Source of the DNA: a virus
Virus record (IMG/VR): IMGVR_UViG_3300025137_000028
Location: 1 to 64,000 of that record
Reading direction: 5' to 3' (one strand)
DNA: 64,000 nt
Part shown: positions 53,299-60,317 of the stretch, in pieces
Position numbering within the stretch: the first letter of the stretch is position 1
How the letters are laid out: each line of letters opens with the position of its first letter
Notes under the pieces: generated by a model
Database searches by the model: none
What the model saw: the letters and a program-made list of their open reading frames with translations, nothing else
Told to the model about the DNA's origin: nothing
Made by a program: the position numbers and the translations under genes

Positions 53299-55566
53299 AT
53301 GACTACACAAATAAACATTAATACTAAATCTCAATTAGCAAAACTTATTGCTACAGAAAATCTTACAGTACAACATAACAACGTCAAAACTGCTAGTTTT
53401 GATACATTAAATAGAATACTTACTTTACCTATTTTTAAAATACAAACAGGTGACATATACGATATGTTAATAGCACATGAATGTTCACATGCTTTATTTA
53501 CACCTACTAAAAGTTGGCAAACAATTGCTAGTGATGATGAGTTAAGAGCTTATGTAAATGTTATTGAAGATTGTCGTATAGATAAAAAAATTCAAAAGAA
53601 ATATCCAGGTGTTGTTAAAAACTATTTACAAGGGTTTGATGACATGATGTCTAAAAACTTCTTTGGTTTAGATGGCAAAGATGTTAATACAGACTTAATG
53701 TTAATTGATAAAATTAATATGTACTACAAATCTTCAAAAAGATTAGACATTAAATTTAATGCTTCAGATAAACTATGGATTAAAAAAGTTGATGAAGTAA
53801 AATCTTTTAAAGATGTTGTTCAATTAGCCAAAAAGATGTTAGATTGGCAGAAAAAACAATTACAGAAATTAAAAAAACTACCTGATTTTGATACACATCC
53901 TTTAGTTGAAAACTATAATTTAGATAAAAACAAAGACTCAGATAATAATGTTAACACTAAAGATAGTGATTCTGCTGATAACAAATCAGACAATTCTAAT
54001 GAATCAAATGAAGATGGTACAGATGAAAAAGACGGTTCTTCTTTAAATGATACAAATGAAGGTGATTCAAAATCAGATGAAAAAGATAGTGAACAAATTG
54101 CTAATGATCTAGGTGCTGGGTCAGGTGCTACTAAGGGTTTTAGTAAATTGAAAGCAGTAACTAATATTAGTTTAGATAGTAATAAAGAAAGATTATATGA
54201 TAATAGTAAATCATTTAATTATTGTTCTTTGCCAGATGTTAAATTAAAAAATGTTATTATTGATTACAAGAAATTTATTAAAGATATGAGATCACATATT
54301 GCTTTAAAAAGAAAAGAAGGTTTAAGTGGTGATATAACTCAATATATTAATTGGTTAAAAAATGATTTTACTAAGTTTAAAACTGATAACAAAAAAACTG
54401 TAATGTATCTTGTTAAAGAATTTGAAATGAAAAAAGCTGCCACTGCTTATAAAAAATCTTCTACTGATAAAACAGGTGTTATTGATCCTCTTAAATTAAA
54501 AAATTACAAATTTAGTGATGATATATTTAAAAGATTAACTGTATTGCCTGATTCTAAAAATCATGGTATGATAATGTTATTAGATTGGTCAGGTTCTATG
54601 AGTGATATATTGATGAAAACAGTAGAACAATTAATTAACTTAGTTTCATTTTGTCAAAAGATTAATATACCATATGAAGTTTACTTTTTTAATAGTACAA
54701 GAGACTCAACAAGAGGACTTGATAAAACATGTTTTAATTATAAACATGGCGATATGGTATTTGACAATTTTGTGTTAGTTAATATCGCTAGCCATAGAAT
54801 GAATAAAAGAGATTTAGATGAGTCTTTAATGTATCTATACAGTATGGCAGATTATTTTTCTGATAGATATAGTTCTTGGAGAGACTTAAATAATGATTAT
54901 CAAAAAGGTCACAATTACGGTATGCCAGATAACTATTGGTTAGGTAATACACCTTTAAATGAGGCGCTAGTTGCTTGTGATAAAGTAATTAAATTATTCA
55001 AACAAAAATATAATATTGAAAAACTAAGTTTTATTACTCTTACTGACGGTGCTTCAAATTATACTAGAGGTAAAGTTGAGAATACAGATACCGGATTAGA
55101 AAGAGGTGATATGCCTTATGACGGTGTGCTTGTTATTAAAGACGGTAAAAAATCTTATGTTATAGATAAAGATGATGAACACTATTATTCAGGTGAAAAA
55201 GTTACTTCTTCTATTTTACATGTAATTAAGAAAAAACACAATGTTAAAACTATCGGTTTTTATATGATTAAAAGAACAAGAGGTTATGAGACAAGTAGAT
55301 TTTTCAGTACAATGGGTAGAGATAGTGATAAGGCTTTAAAAAGAAAACAAGCTTTTGCTAAAGATAAAGTATGTACAGTTGATAAAAAAGGTTATGATGA
55401 ATACTTTTTAGTTAATGTTAAAAACATGGCAGTACAAAATACTGACTTGTCATCATTAAAAAGTGATATGAAGGCTGGTAGAATCAAACAAATATTCAGT
55501 AAAAGTATGAAAGGACGAATCACTTCCAGAGTGCTTTTAAACAAATTTATACAGAATGTCGCTTAA
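53299..55566 (+). CDS. VWA-domain protein with N-terminal zincin-like motif (CobT-like)
   Basis: 755 residues. N-terminal HECSH (60-64, H-E-x-x-H) followed by VNVIEDCRID (Glu90/Asp91) fits the metal-binding pattern of zincin-like metallopeptidases; a Ser/Asp/Asn-rich acidic stretch lies at about 205-270, then a VWA domain with MIDAS DWSGSMS (429-435), LVNIASHRM, PLNEALVACDKVIKLF and LTDGASN. CobT and its relatives have this architecture and act with a MoxR/CobS AAA+ ATPase. Here the AAA+ gene follows directly. Whether the pair inserts metal, remodels or proteolyses something is unknown. Confidence 0.82.
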   Translation: MTTQININTKSQLAKLIATENLTVQHNNVKTASFDTLNRILTLPIFKIQTGDIYDMLIAHECSHALFTPTKSWQTIASDDELRAYVNVIEDCRIDKKIQKKYPGVVKNYLQGFDDMMSKNFFGLDGKDVNTDLMLIDKINMYYKSSKRLDIKFNASDKLWIKKVDEVKSFKDVVQLAKKMLDWQKKQLQKLKKLPDFDTHPLVENYNLDKNKDSDNNVNTKDSDSADNKSDNSNESNEDGTDEKDGSSLNDTNEGDSKSDEKDSEQIANDLGAGSGATKGFSKLKAVTNISLDSNKERLYDNSKSFNYCSLPDVKLKNVIIDYKKFIKDMRSHIALKRKEGLSGDITQYINWLKNDFTKFKTDNKKTVMYLVKEFEMKKAATAYKKSSTDKTGVIDPLKLKNYKFSDDIFKRLTVLPDSKNHGMIMLLDWSGSMSDILMKTVEQLINLVSFCQKINIPYEVYFFNSTRDSTRGLDKTCFNYKHGDMVFDNFVLVNIASHRMNKRDLDESLMYLYSMADYFSDRYSSWRDLNNDYQKGHNYGMPDNYWLGNTPLNEALVACDKVIKLFKQKYNIEKLSFITLTDGASNYTRGKVENTDTGLERGDMPYDGVLVIKDGKKSYVIDKDDEHYYSGEKVTSSILHVIKKKHNVKTIGFYMIKRTRGYETSRFFSTMGRDSDKALKRKQAFAKDKVCTVDKKGYDEYFLVNVKNMAVQNTDLSSLKSDMKAGRIKQIFSKSMKGRITSRVLLNKFIQNVA

Positions 55567-55597
55567 AATGTCAATAAAACTAGGGTTATTTAATGGC

Positions 55598-55631
55598 TTG
55601 ACAATCGTACAAAAAGGTGATACCATATATT
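55598..55631 (+). promoter_or_regulatory. Possible promoter for the AAA+ gene
   Basis: TTGACA at 55598 with TATATT at 55626; the spacer is 22 bases, longer than ideal. A TATATTAATA-type -10 is shared with the promoters before gene 55 and the DUF3310 gene. Confidence 0.45.
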
Positions 55632-55657
55632 AATAAATGAAGAAAGGACAATACACT

Positions 55658-56881
55658 ATGTTAAATGTAAAACAACAAGACTTTGTTAATCATGCTTATA
55701 AGCTGTTTAATAAAGACGTTTTAACTATTGATGAGTTAAAACAAGCCAATAAAAAGTTTGGCTGTAAGTATCCACCACAATGGTTGACTAAAAATAAAGA
55801 CTATAAAGTTGATACTAAAAAATATAAATTGCCACTAGATGGTGATTTAACTGTATCTACTCAACCAGAGACGGAAAAAGTATTAGATACTAAAGTACCT
55901 GAAGTAGAAAAGACTCAGACCGAGGCTGCCTATGTAGTTTCATCTTTAGTTGGCAATATTGTGCCGAAAAAAGATCCTGTCTTTGTTTCTTTCGGTAACT
56001 ATACAGATGTAAAATCTATTATCAAGTCAGGCAAATTTTATCCTGTGTTTATTACAGGCTTGTCTGGTAACGGTAAAACAATGGGTGTTACTCAGGCTTG
56101 TGCCGAAAACAAAAAAGAATTAATCAGAGTAAACATTACAATTGAAACAGATGAAGATGATTTACTAGGTGGTTATAGACTTAAAGATGGTCATACTGTC
56201 TGGCAGAATGGTCCTGTTATTGAGGCAATGGAGAGAGGTGCTGTCTTGTTATTAGATGAGATTGACCTTGCTTCTAATAAGATAATGTGTTTACAACCGA
56301 TATTAGAAGGTTCAGGTGTGTTTGTTAAAAAGATTAACAAGTATATAAAACCTAAAGACGGCTTTAACGTGTTTGCTACTGCCAATACTAAAGGGCAAGG
56401 TAGTGAAGATGGTAAGTTTATCGGTACTAATATTCTTAATGAGGCATTTTTAGAAAGATTTCCTGTTACTTTTGAACAGAAATATCCTTCAGTTTCAATT
56501 GAGAAAAAAATACTTAACAACACTTTAAAAGTTGCTGGTAAATCAGATGTTAAGTTTGTTGACAAGTTAACTACTTGGGCAGACGTTATCAGAAAAACTT
56601 ATTTTGACGGTGGTGTTGATGAGATTATCTCAACTAGAAGACTGGTTCATATAGTTCAAGCTTTTGCTATCTTTGGCAATAAGATGAAAGCTGTTGAAGT
56701 ATGTACTAATAGATTTGATGATGATACAAAAAATTCGTTTGTTGAGTTATATACTAAAGTTGACGCTGGTGCCAATGCTGAAAGCATTATGGAAGACCAG
56801 AAGAAAGCTGATTTAGCTGAACAATTGGATGACAATGATAGTGAGTCTGATAGTGAGGAAGATGATTCTGATACTATTTAA
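55658..56881 (+). CDS. AAA+ ATPase, MoxR/CobS-like
   Basis: 407 residues from the ATG preceded by AAAGGACAATACACT; an in-frame ATG 21 bases upstream lacks a site. Walker A GLSGNGKT (134-141), Walker B LLLDEIDL (D200/E201), sensor and arginine-finger region in FATANTKGQGS and NEAFLERFPVTFE. N-terminal about 50 residues form a small helical domain (QDFVNHAYKLFNKDVLTIDE); the C-terminus is an acidic tail. It is the partner of the upstream VWA protein, as CobS of CobT. Phages related to T4 from the sea often carry CobS-like genes; cobalt chelation as such is not shown. Confidence 0.85.
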   Translation: MLNVKQQDFVNHAYKLFNKDVLTIDELKQANKKFGCKYPPQWLTKNKDYKVDTKKYKLPLDGDLTVSTQPETEKVLDTKVPEVEKTQTEAAYVVSSLVGNIVPKKDPVFVSFGNYTDVKSIIKSGKFYPVFITGLSGNGKTMGVTQACAENKKELIRVNITIETDEDDLLGGYRLKDGHTVWQNGPVIEAMERGAVLLLDEIDLASNKIMCLQPILEGSGVFVKKINKYIKPKDGFNVFATANTKGQGSEDGKFIGTNILNEAFLERFPVTFEQKYPSVSIEKKILNNTLKVAGKSDVKFVDKLTTWADVIRKTYFDGGVDEIISTRRLVHIVQAFAIFGNKMKAVEVCTNRFDDDTKNSFVELYTKVDAGANAESIMEDQKKADLAEQLDDNDSESDSEEDDSDTI

Positions 56882-56903
56882 ATCTATCCGTAGTGTAGTC
56901 CTT

Positions 56904-56927
56904 GGTGGTGGGGTTGTGCCCACCACC
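56904..56927 (+). other. Strong hairpin between AAA+ and bS21 genes
   Basis: GGTGGTGGG, six-base loop, CCCACCACC: a perfect nine-base-pair stem, very GC-rich in this AT-rich sequence. No T-tract follows, so it is not a classical terminator. It may block RNA decay from the 3' end or act as an attenuator before bS21. Confidence 0.65.
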
Positions 56928-56966
56928 GTTCATACGCTATATAACTTGAAGGGAGGTATATAAATT

Positions 56967-57164
56967 ATGAGAGTTGATGTTAGAAACAATAATGTAGAAC
57001 AAGCATTAAGAGTTTTAAAGAAAAAATTAATGAAAGATGGTCGTCTTAAAGAATTAAAAGAAAGAGCATATTATATTAAACCCTCTGAGTTGAAAAGAGA
57101 AGCAAAAAAACGTGGTATTATTAACTATAAAAAGAACAAAAAAAAACTAGATCAACAACGTTAG
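56967..57164 (+). CDS. rpsU: Ribosomal protein bS21
   Basis: 65 residues. MRVDVRNNNVEQALRVLKKK then LMKDGRLKELKERAYYIKPS and ELKREAKKRGI agree with bS21 (V..NE....ALRRFKR, ..REFYEKPT..RKR...A). bS21 sits at the 30S platform near the anti-Shine-Dalgarno and affects mRNA start selection. GGGAGGTATATAAATT is its ribosome-binding region. Phage-encoded S21 is known from SAR11 phages; it may tune host ribosomes towards phage messages. Confidence 0.9.
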   Translation: MRVDVRNNNVEQALRVLKKKLMKDGRLKELKERAYYIKPSELKREAKKRGIINYKKNKKKLDQQR

Positions 57165-57167
57165 AAG

Positions 57168-57370
57168 TTTTTTACGCTGTTTTTGTTGTATATATATTAT
57201 TGAGGTGGCAATTCATAAGTCCGCTTCAGCGTAAAAAAGGGAGCCAAGAAACCCGATTTATAAAGTCAAACTTGGCGTCGCTAGGTGATATTTGATACTT
57301 TGACACCTTGACAAAATAAAGTATCGTACATATATAAATAACTATGATATGCTCATAAGAGGTATCAAAT
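57168..57370 (+). ncRNA. Possible structured non-coding RNA / leader region
   Basis: The gap between bS21 and Hsp20 genes has no ORF but several perfect inverted repeats: TTTTTTACGCTG (57168-57179) with CAGCGTAAAAAA (57227-57238); GCCAAG (57243) with CTTGGC (57271); GATACTTT (57294) with AAAGTATC (57318); and ATTTGATAC (57290) with GTATCAAAT (57362). The last two pairings compete for the same bases, as in switching leaders. Not a recognised tRNA, tmRNA or known riboswitch by eye. Confidence 0.45.
57333..57340 (+). promoter_or_regulatory. Late promoter box TATAAATA before Hsp20 gene
   Basis: Exact octamer, about 60 bases before the chaperone ATG, inside the repeat-rich gap. It makes Hsp20 a late gene. 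Confidence 0.7.
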
Positions 57371-57398
57371 TTAAACTTGCTTAACAAAGGAGATTAAC

Positions 57399-57851
57399 AT
57401 GACAGATCACAAAGCAATTCACTCAATTTTTACTGGACTAAAACCGTTTACTGTAGGGTTTGACGATATGTTTGACCATTTAGATATGGTACACAATCAC
57501 ATTCCACATTTAACGGCTAATAACTATCCGCCATACAATATTGTAAAGACAGGCTCTTTAACATATGACATAGAAGTGGCATTGGCTGGTTATAATAAGA
57601 AAGATGTACAAGTAACTTATGAGAATAATATGATTAAAATTAACTCTGTAAAAAGTAAAGACGAAAAAGAAGTTGAAGACAATGACGGAATATTACATAA
57701 AGGCATTGCTAAAAGAAACTTCTATAAATCTTTTACTATAGCAGAGGATATTGAGGTAAAAGGTGCTGAATTAAAAGATGGACTTTTAAGAGTATCTTTA
57801 GAAAAAATTGTTCCAGACCATAAGAAGGCTAGAACTATCAATATCAAATAA
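57399..57851 (+). CDS. Small heat-shock protein Hsp20 (IbpA type)
   Basis: 150 residues. A short N-terminal arm (GFDDMFDHLDMVHNHIPHLT), then an alpha-crystallin domain: YPPYNIVKTGSLTYDIEVAL, AGYNKKDVQVTYENNMIKIN, HKGIAKRNFYKSFTIAEDIE, VKGAELKDGLLRVSLEKIVP. The C-terminus ends in TINIK, an I-x-I motif used for oligomerisation. Marine T4-like phages commonly carry Hsp20; it likely helps fold or protect virion proteins late in infection. AAAGGAGAT precedes the start. Confidence 0.93.
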   Translation: MTDHKAIHSIFTGLKPFTVGFDDMFDHLDMVHNHIPHLTANNYPPYNIVKTGSLTYDIEVALAGYNKKDVQVTYENNMIKINSVKSKDEKEVEDNDGILHKGIAKRNFYKSFTIAEDIEVKGAELKDGLLRVSLEKIVPDHKKARTINIK

Positions 57852-57860
57852 TAAATCTTA

Positions 57861-57893
57861 AAGGGCGGAGAGCATTGACTTTCCGCCTTTTTT
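57861..57893 (+). terminator. Rho-independent terminator after Hsp20
   Basis: AAGGGCGGA, about twelve-base loop, TCCGCC(T)TT followed by T's. The loop contains TTGACT, the -35 of the next promoter, so terminator and promoter are interlocked. Confidence 0.85.
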
Positions 57894-57903
57894 AATATAC
57901 TAT
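57875..57903 (+). promoter_or_regulatory. Sigma70-like promoter for the Dam-type gene
   Basis: TTGACT lies in the loop of the terminator; TACTAT follows after 17 bases, with TATACT as an alternative at 15. The ATG is six bases beyond the -10 box, giving a leaderless mRNA. No Shine-Dalgarno. Confidence 0.65.
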
Positions 57904-57909
57904 ATCATT

Positions 57910-58701
57910 ATGTTTAGTTATCTCGGTGGTAAAAAATTTCAAGCCAAATGGATTGGCTCACACTTTCCTACATCTAAAAAATATGTTGAACCTTTTGGTG
58001 GTGCTTTTTGGGTATATTTTCAAAATGGCATAGAGTTTGATAAGAACGTTTATAACGACTACAATAGATTTTTAACTAATATATTTTACTGTGCTAGAAA
58101 TAAAACTAATCAATTTGTAAAAGAATTAAAAAAATATGAAACACAAAAAAGAGATTTATTTGAACAGATAAAAGATGAATTAGTACCCTTAAACTACAAC
58201 TTTGAATTAGGTGATGTAGAAAAGGCAGCGAAATATCTTTATATAGAATTAAATACTTTTAGTGGTTTAACAATAGAAAAAGCAAAATTTGTTGATTTAA
58301 AAGGTAAGTATAAATCAAAGTACACACAATTTATAGAAAAAGTTATACATCCTAGATGGCAGTATAAACTACAAACAATTACTAATATAGAAAATCAATC
58401 ATTTCAAAACTGTATATTAGAACATGATACACCAGATACTCTTTTTTATTGTGATCCACCTTACTTTAAAAAAGAATCATACTATACAAAAGACTTTCCT
58501 CAAACCGAACACAAAAAACTTGCTAAGTTATTAAAGTCAATCAAAGGTAAATTTGTGTTGTCTTATTATGAATTTGATGACTTAGAAAAATGGTTTCCTA
58601 AAGATCAATATACTTGGCAGGAACGAGAGTTTAATAAACAAAACAGTAGTAAAAAAGTAAATACTGACAAAGGTAAAGAAATTATTATAATGAATTTCTA
58701 G
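57910..58701 (+). CDS. dam: DNA adenine methylase (Dam/D12 class)
   Basis: 263 residues. Motif I YVEPFGGAFWVYF (from residue 25; E27-P-F-G-G), catalytic DPPY (182-185) in LFYCDPPYFKKESY, plus the N-terminal SYLGGKKFQAKWI (family 'Y.GGK..L...I'). It transfers a methyl to adenine N6; the target sequence is not predictable here. T4 also has a dam gene, which makes a function in self-marking or protection likely. No restriction gene nearby. Confidence 0.92.
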   Translation: MFSYLGGKKFQAKWIGSHFPTSKKYVEPFGGAFWVYFQNGIEFDKNVYNDYNRFLTNIFYCARNKTNQFVKELKKYETQKRDLFEQIKDELVPLNYNFELGDVEKAAKYLYIELNTFSGLTIEKAKFVDLKGKYKSKYTQFIEKVIHPRWQYKLQTITNIENQSFQNCILEHDTPDTLFYCDPPYFKKESYYTKDFPQTEHKKLAKLLKSIKGKFVLSYYEFDDLEKWFPKDQYTWQEREFNKQNSSKKVNTDKGKEIIIMNF

Positions 58702-58704
58702 TTA

Positions 58705-58712
58705 TATAAATA
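58705..58712 (+). promoter_or_regulatory. Late promoter box TATAAATA
   Basis: Exact octamer five bases before the ATG of the next gene; T4-type late initiation would fall at the start codon. No Shine-Dalgarno in between, so the mRNA should be leaderless. Confidence 0.75.
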
Positions 58713-58717
58713 TTGCT

Positions 58718-60007
58718 ATGATTAGTTTCAAGCAGTATTTAAAAGACGAAAAATTTGATAGACTTTCTGAGTTAGAAGAAGGATTATTCAGTGGTTTTAT
58801 CTCTTTTATAAGAAGTGCTTTTAACAAAGTTGTTAATGCTTTTAAGTCAGCATTTAGAGCCATTGCTTCTAAACTAGGTTTTGGGCAAACTATATCTATG
58901 AAAATAAGTACAGGATTAACTGAAGCAAATGAGACAGGACAAGATAGTAAATCCAGACTAGGTTACTATTCAGAATATGTTTGTGGTGTTGAATTAGCAA
59001 AACTTATTGAAAGTAGAGACTTAAAATTACCTAGTTCTTCAACAAGTAATTCACTTAATAAAGTTAGACAAAATTTTGTAAATACTAAACTAAAAACTTT
59101 ATCTAACTTTAAATCATTAAGTTCAGAAATTAAAAGAATGGAAGACGCTGGTAGGGCGATGGCAGATAAGATATTCTCTGACATGTTAACTGAAACAGCA
59201 GATTTAAAAGTAACACAATTTGATATTACTTTAACAGGTGATAGTTTAAAAGGTACTGGTAAAGCAGACATAGTATTAAGAGCTAGAAAAAAATCTAAGA
59301 ACGAGATAGTGGCAGAAATCGCTGCTTCTTTAAAAGCATACAGAGGTGCTTCAATCAATCTAGCAAACTCAACATTAATTAGTTTCTTTGCTTCACTTAC
59401 AGGTGATAAACAGTTTACTTCAAAAGCATTAGAGAAGTCTCAAACTATTATATTTGACAGTATGGTAAAAGCTGCTGTATCAGATGGCATGAGTAAAGCA
59501 GAAGCGATAGAGTTTCTAGCAAAGAAAACTTTAAATGCTACAGAGAAAAAGAAATTTAAAAAATATAAAGACTTTGGTCGTAAAGTTTCTAAAGAATCAC
59601 AAATCAATACTGCTAAAATAATAGTAGATGAATTTAATAAGATATACAAATCAAGTAAAGCAAAAATTAATACTAACTTAATTAAACTGATAGGTATGGA
59701 CGGCGAAGATGATTTTTATGCTGCTATAGGCGAGGGTAAAAAGATGAGAGTTATATCATCTAAACAAAGTCCTGACATGAAAAAGTTTGTAAAAGACATT
59801 AGAAATAAAAATTTAAATGTAACAATGGTACCAAAACCTGGTTCTGCTGGCAGAGCTAGTGTATCAGTTACATTATCAATAGGTACAGAAATACTTACAA
59901 CATCATCATTAACTATGACCGATACAGGCATAGGTAGTGCTGGTATGACTAAATCAAAAGGTGCGATAAAAACTAACTTTTGGTTTAACTTTAATGACAT
60001 TGCCTAA
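58718..60007 (+). CDS. Unrecognised late protein (429 aa)
   Basis: MISFKQYLKDEKFDRLSELE at the start is a tag-like helix used by several marine T4-like virion proteins, followed by an amphipathic segment (FSGFISFIRSAFNKVVNAFK). The middle has DIVLRARKKSKNEIVAEIAA then SLKAYRGAS (Asp184, Glu200, Lys206), reminiscent of D...E...K nuclease spacing but with atypical gaps. The rest (MRVISSKQSP, SVSVTLSIGTEI) is beta-rich. Late transcription suggests a packaged or assembly protein; no family is recognised. Confidence 0.6.
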   Translation: MISFKQYLKDEKFDRLSELEEGLFSGFISFIRSAFNKVVNAFKSAFRAIASKLGFGQTISMKISTGLTEANETGQDSKSRLGYYSEYVCGVELAKLIESRDLKLPSSSTSNSLNKVRQNFVNTKLKTLSNFKSLSSEIKRMEDAGRAMADKIFSDMLTETADLKVTQFDITLTGDSLKGTGKADIVLRARKKSKNEIVAEIAASLKAYRGASINLANSTLISFFASLTGDKQFTSKALEKSQTIIFDSMVKAAVSDGMSKAEAIEFLAKKTLNATEKKKFKKYKDFGRKVSKESQINTAKIIVDEFNKIYKSSKAKINTNLIKLIGMDGEDDFYAAIGEGKKMRVISSKQSPDMKKFVKDIRNKNLNVTMVPKPGSAGRASVSVTLSIGTEILTTSSLTMTDTGIGSAGMTKSKGAIKTNFWFNFNDIA

Positions 60008-60013
60008 CCAGCA

Positions 60014-60042
60014 TTGACTTTTATTATGACCTGTGATATATT
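60014..60042 (+). promoter_or_regulatory. Sigma70-like promoter for DUF3310/clamp operon
   Basis: TTGACT, 17 bases, TATATT, with TGA before the -10 (extended). The ATG follows eight bases later, with no Shine-Dalgarno; predicted leaderless. It probably also serves the clamp gene behind it. Confidence 0.85.
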
Positions 60043-60050
60043 AATAGATT

Positions 60051-60317
60051 ATGAAATACAATGAAGATAAAATCTTAAAAGAGATAGACGAATATATTAA
60101 ATCTACTTATGGTCAGCATTACTCAAAAGGTAAAGATGGCTTTCAAGTTTTAGATTTACTTAAAACTCTCAACGTAGGACAAGATTTTTGTCATGCTAAC
60201 GCAATTAAATATTTGTGTAGGTATGGTAAGAAGAACGGCCATAATAGAGCTGACTTATTAAAAGCAGTTCATTATGTAATATTATTATTAAATTATGATA
60301 AGGAGAAGGTGAAATGA
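60051..60317 (+). CDS. DUF3310-type protein (88 aa)
   Basis: GFQVLDLLKTLNVGQDFCHA then NAIKYLCRYGKKNGHNRADL and LKAVHYVILLLNYDKEK. The N-A-I-K-Y-L-x-R-Y-G-K-K...D-L-x-K-A signature is typical for DUF3310, a small protein family in phages, sometimes linked to nucleotide metabolism. The stop overlaps the clamp gene (ATGA), whose start follows GGAGAAGGTGAA. Confidence 0.8.
   Translation: MKYNEDKILKEIDEYIKSTYGQHYSKGKDGFQVLDLLKTLNVGQDFCHANAIKYLCRYGKKNGHNRADLLKAVHYVILLLNYDKEKVK

Noticed and set aside
53206-56881. Cobalamin (vitamin B12) biosynthesis locus
   Set aside because: Only CobS- and CobT-like proteins occur; no CobN or other pathway genes are present, so cobalt chelation is not supported.
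57181-57300. Possible tRNA or tmRNA in the gap after bS21
   Set aside because: No acceptor stem with CCA-like end, no GGTTCRA T-loop; only simple inverted repeats are visible.
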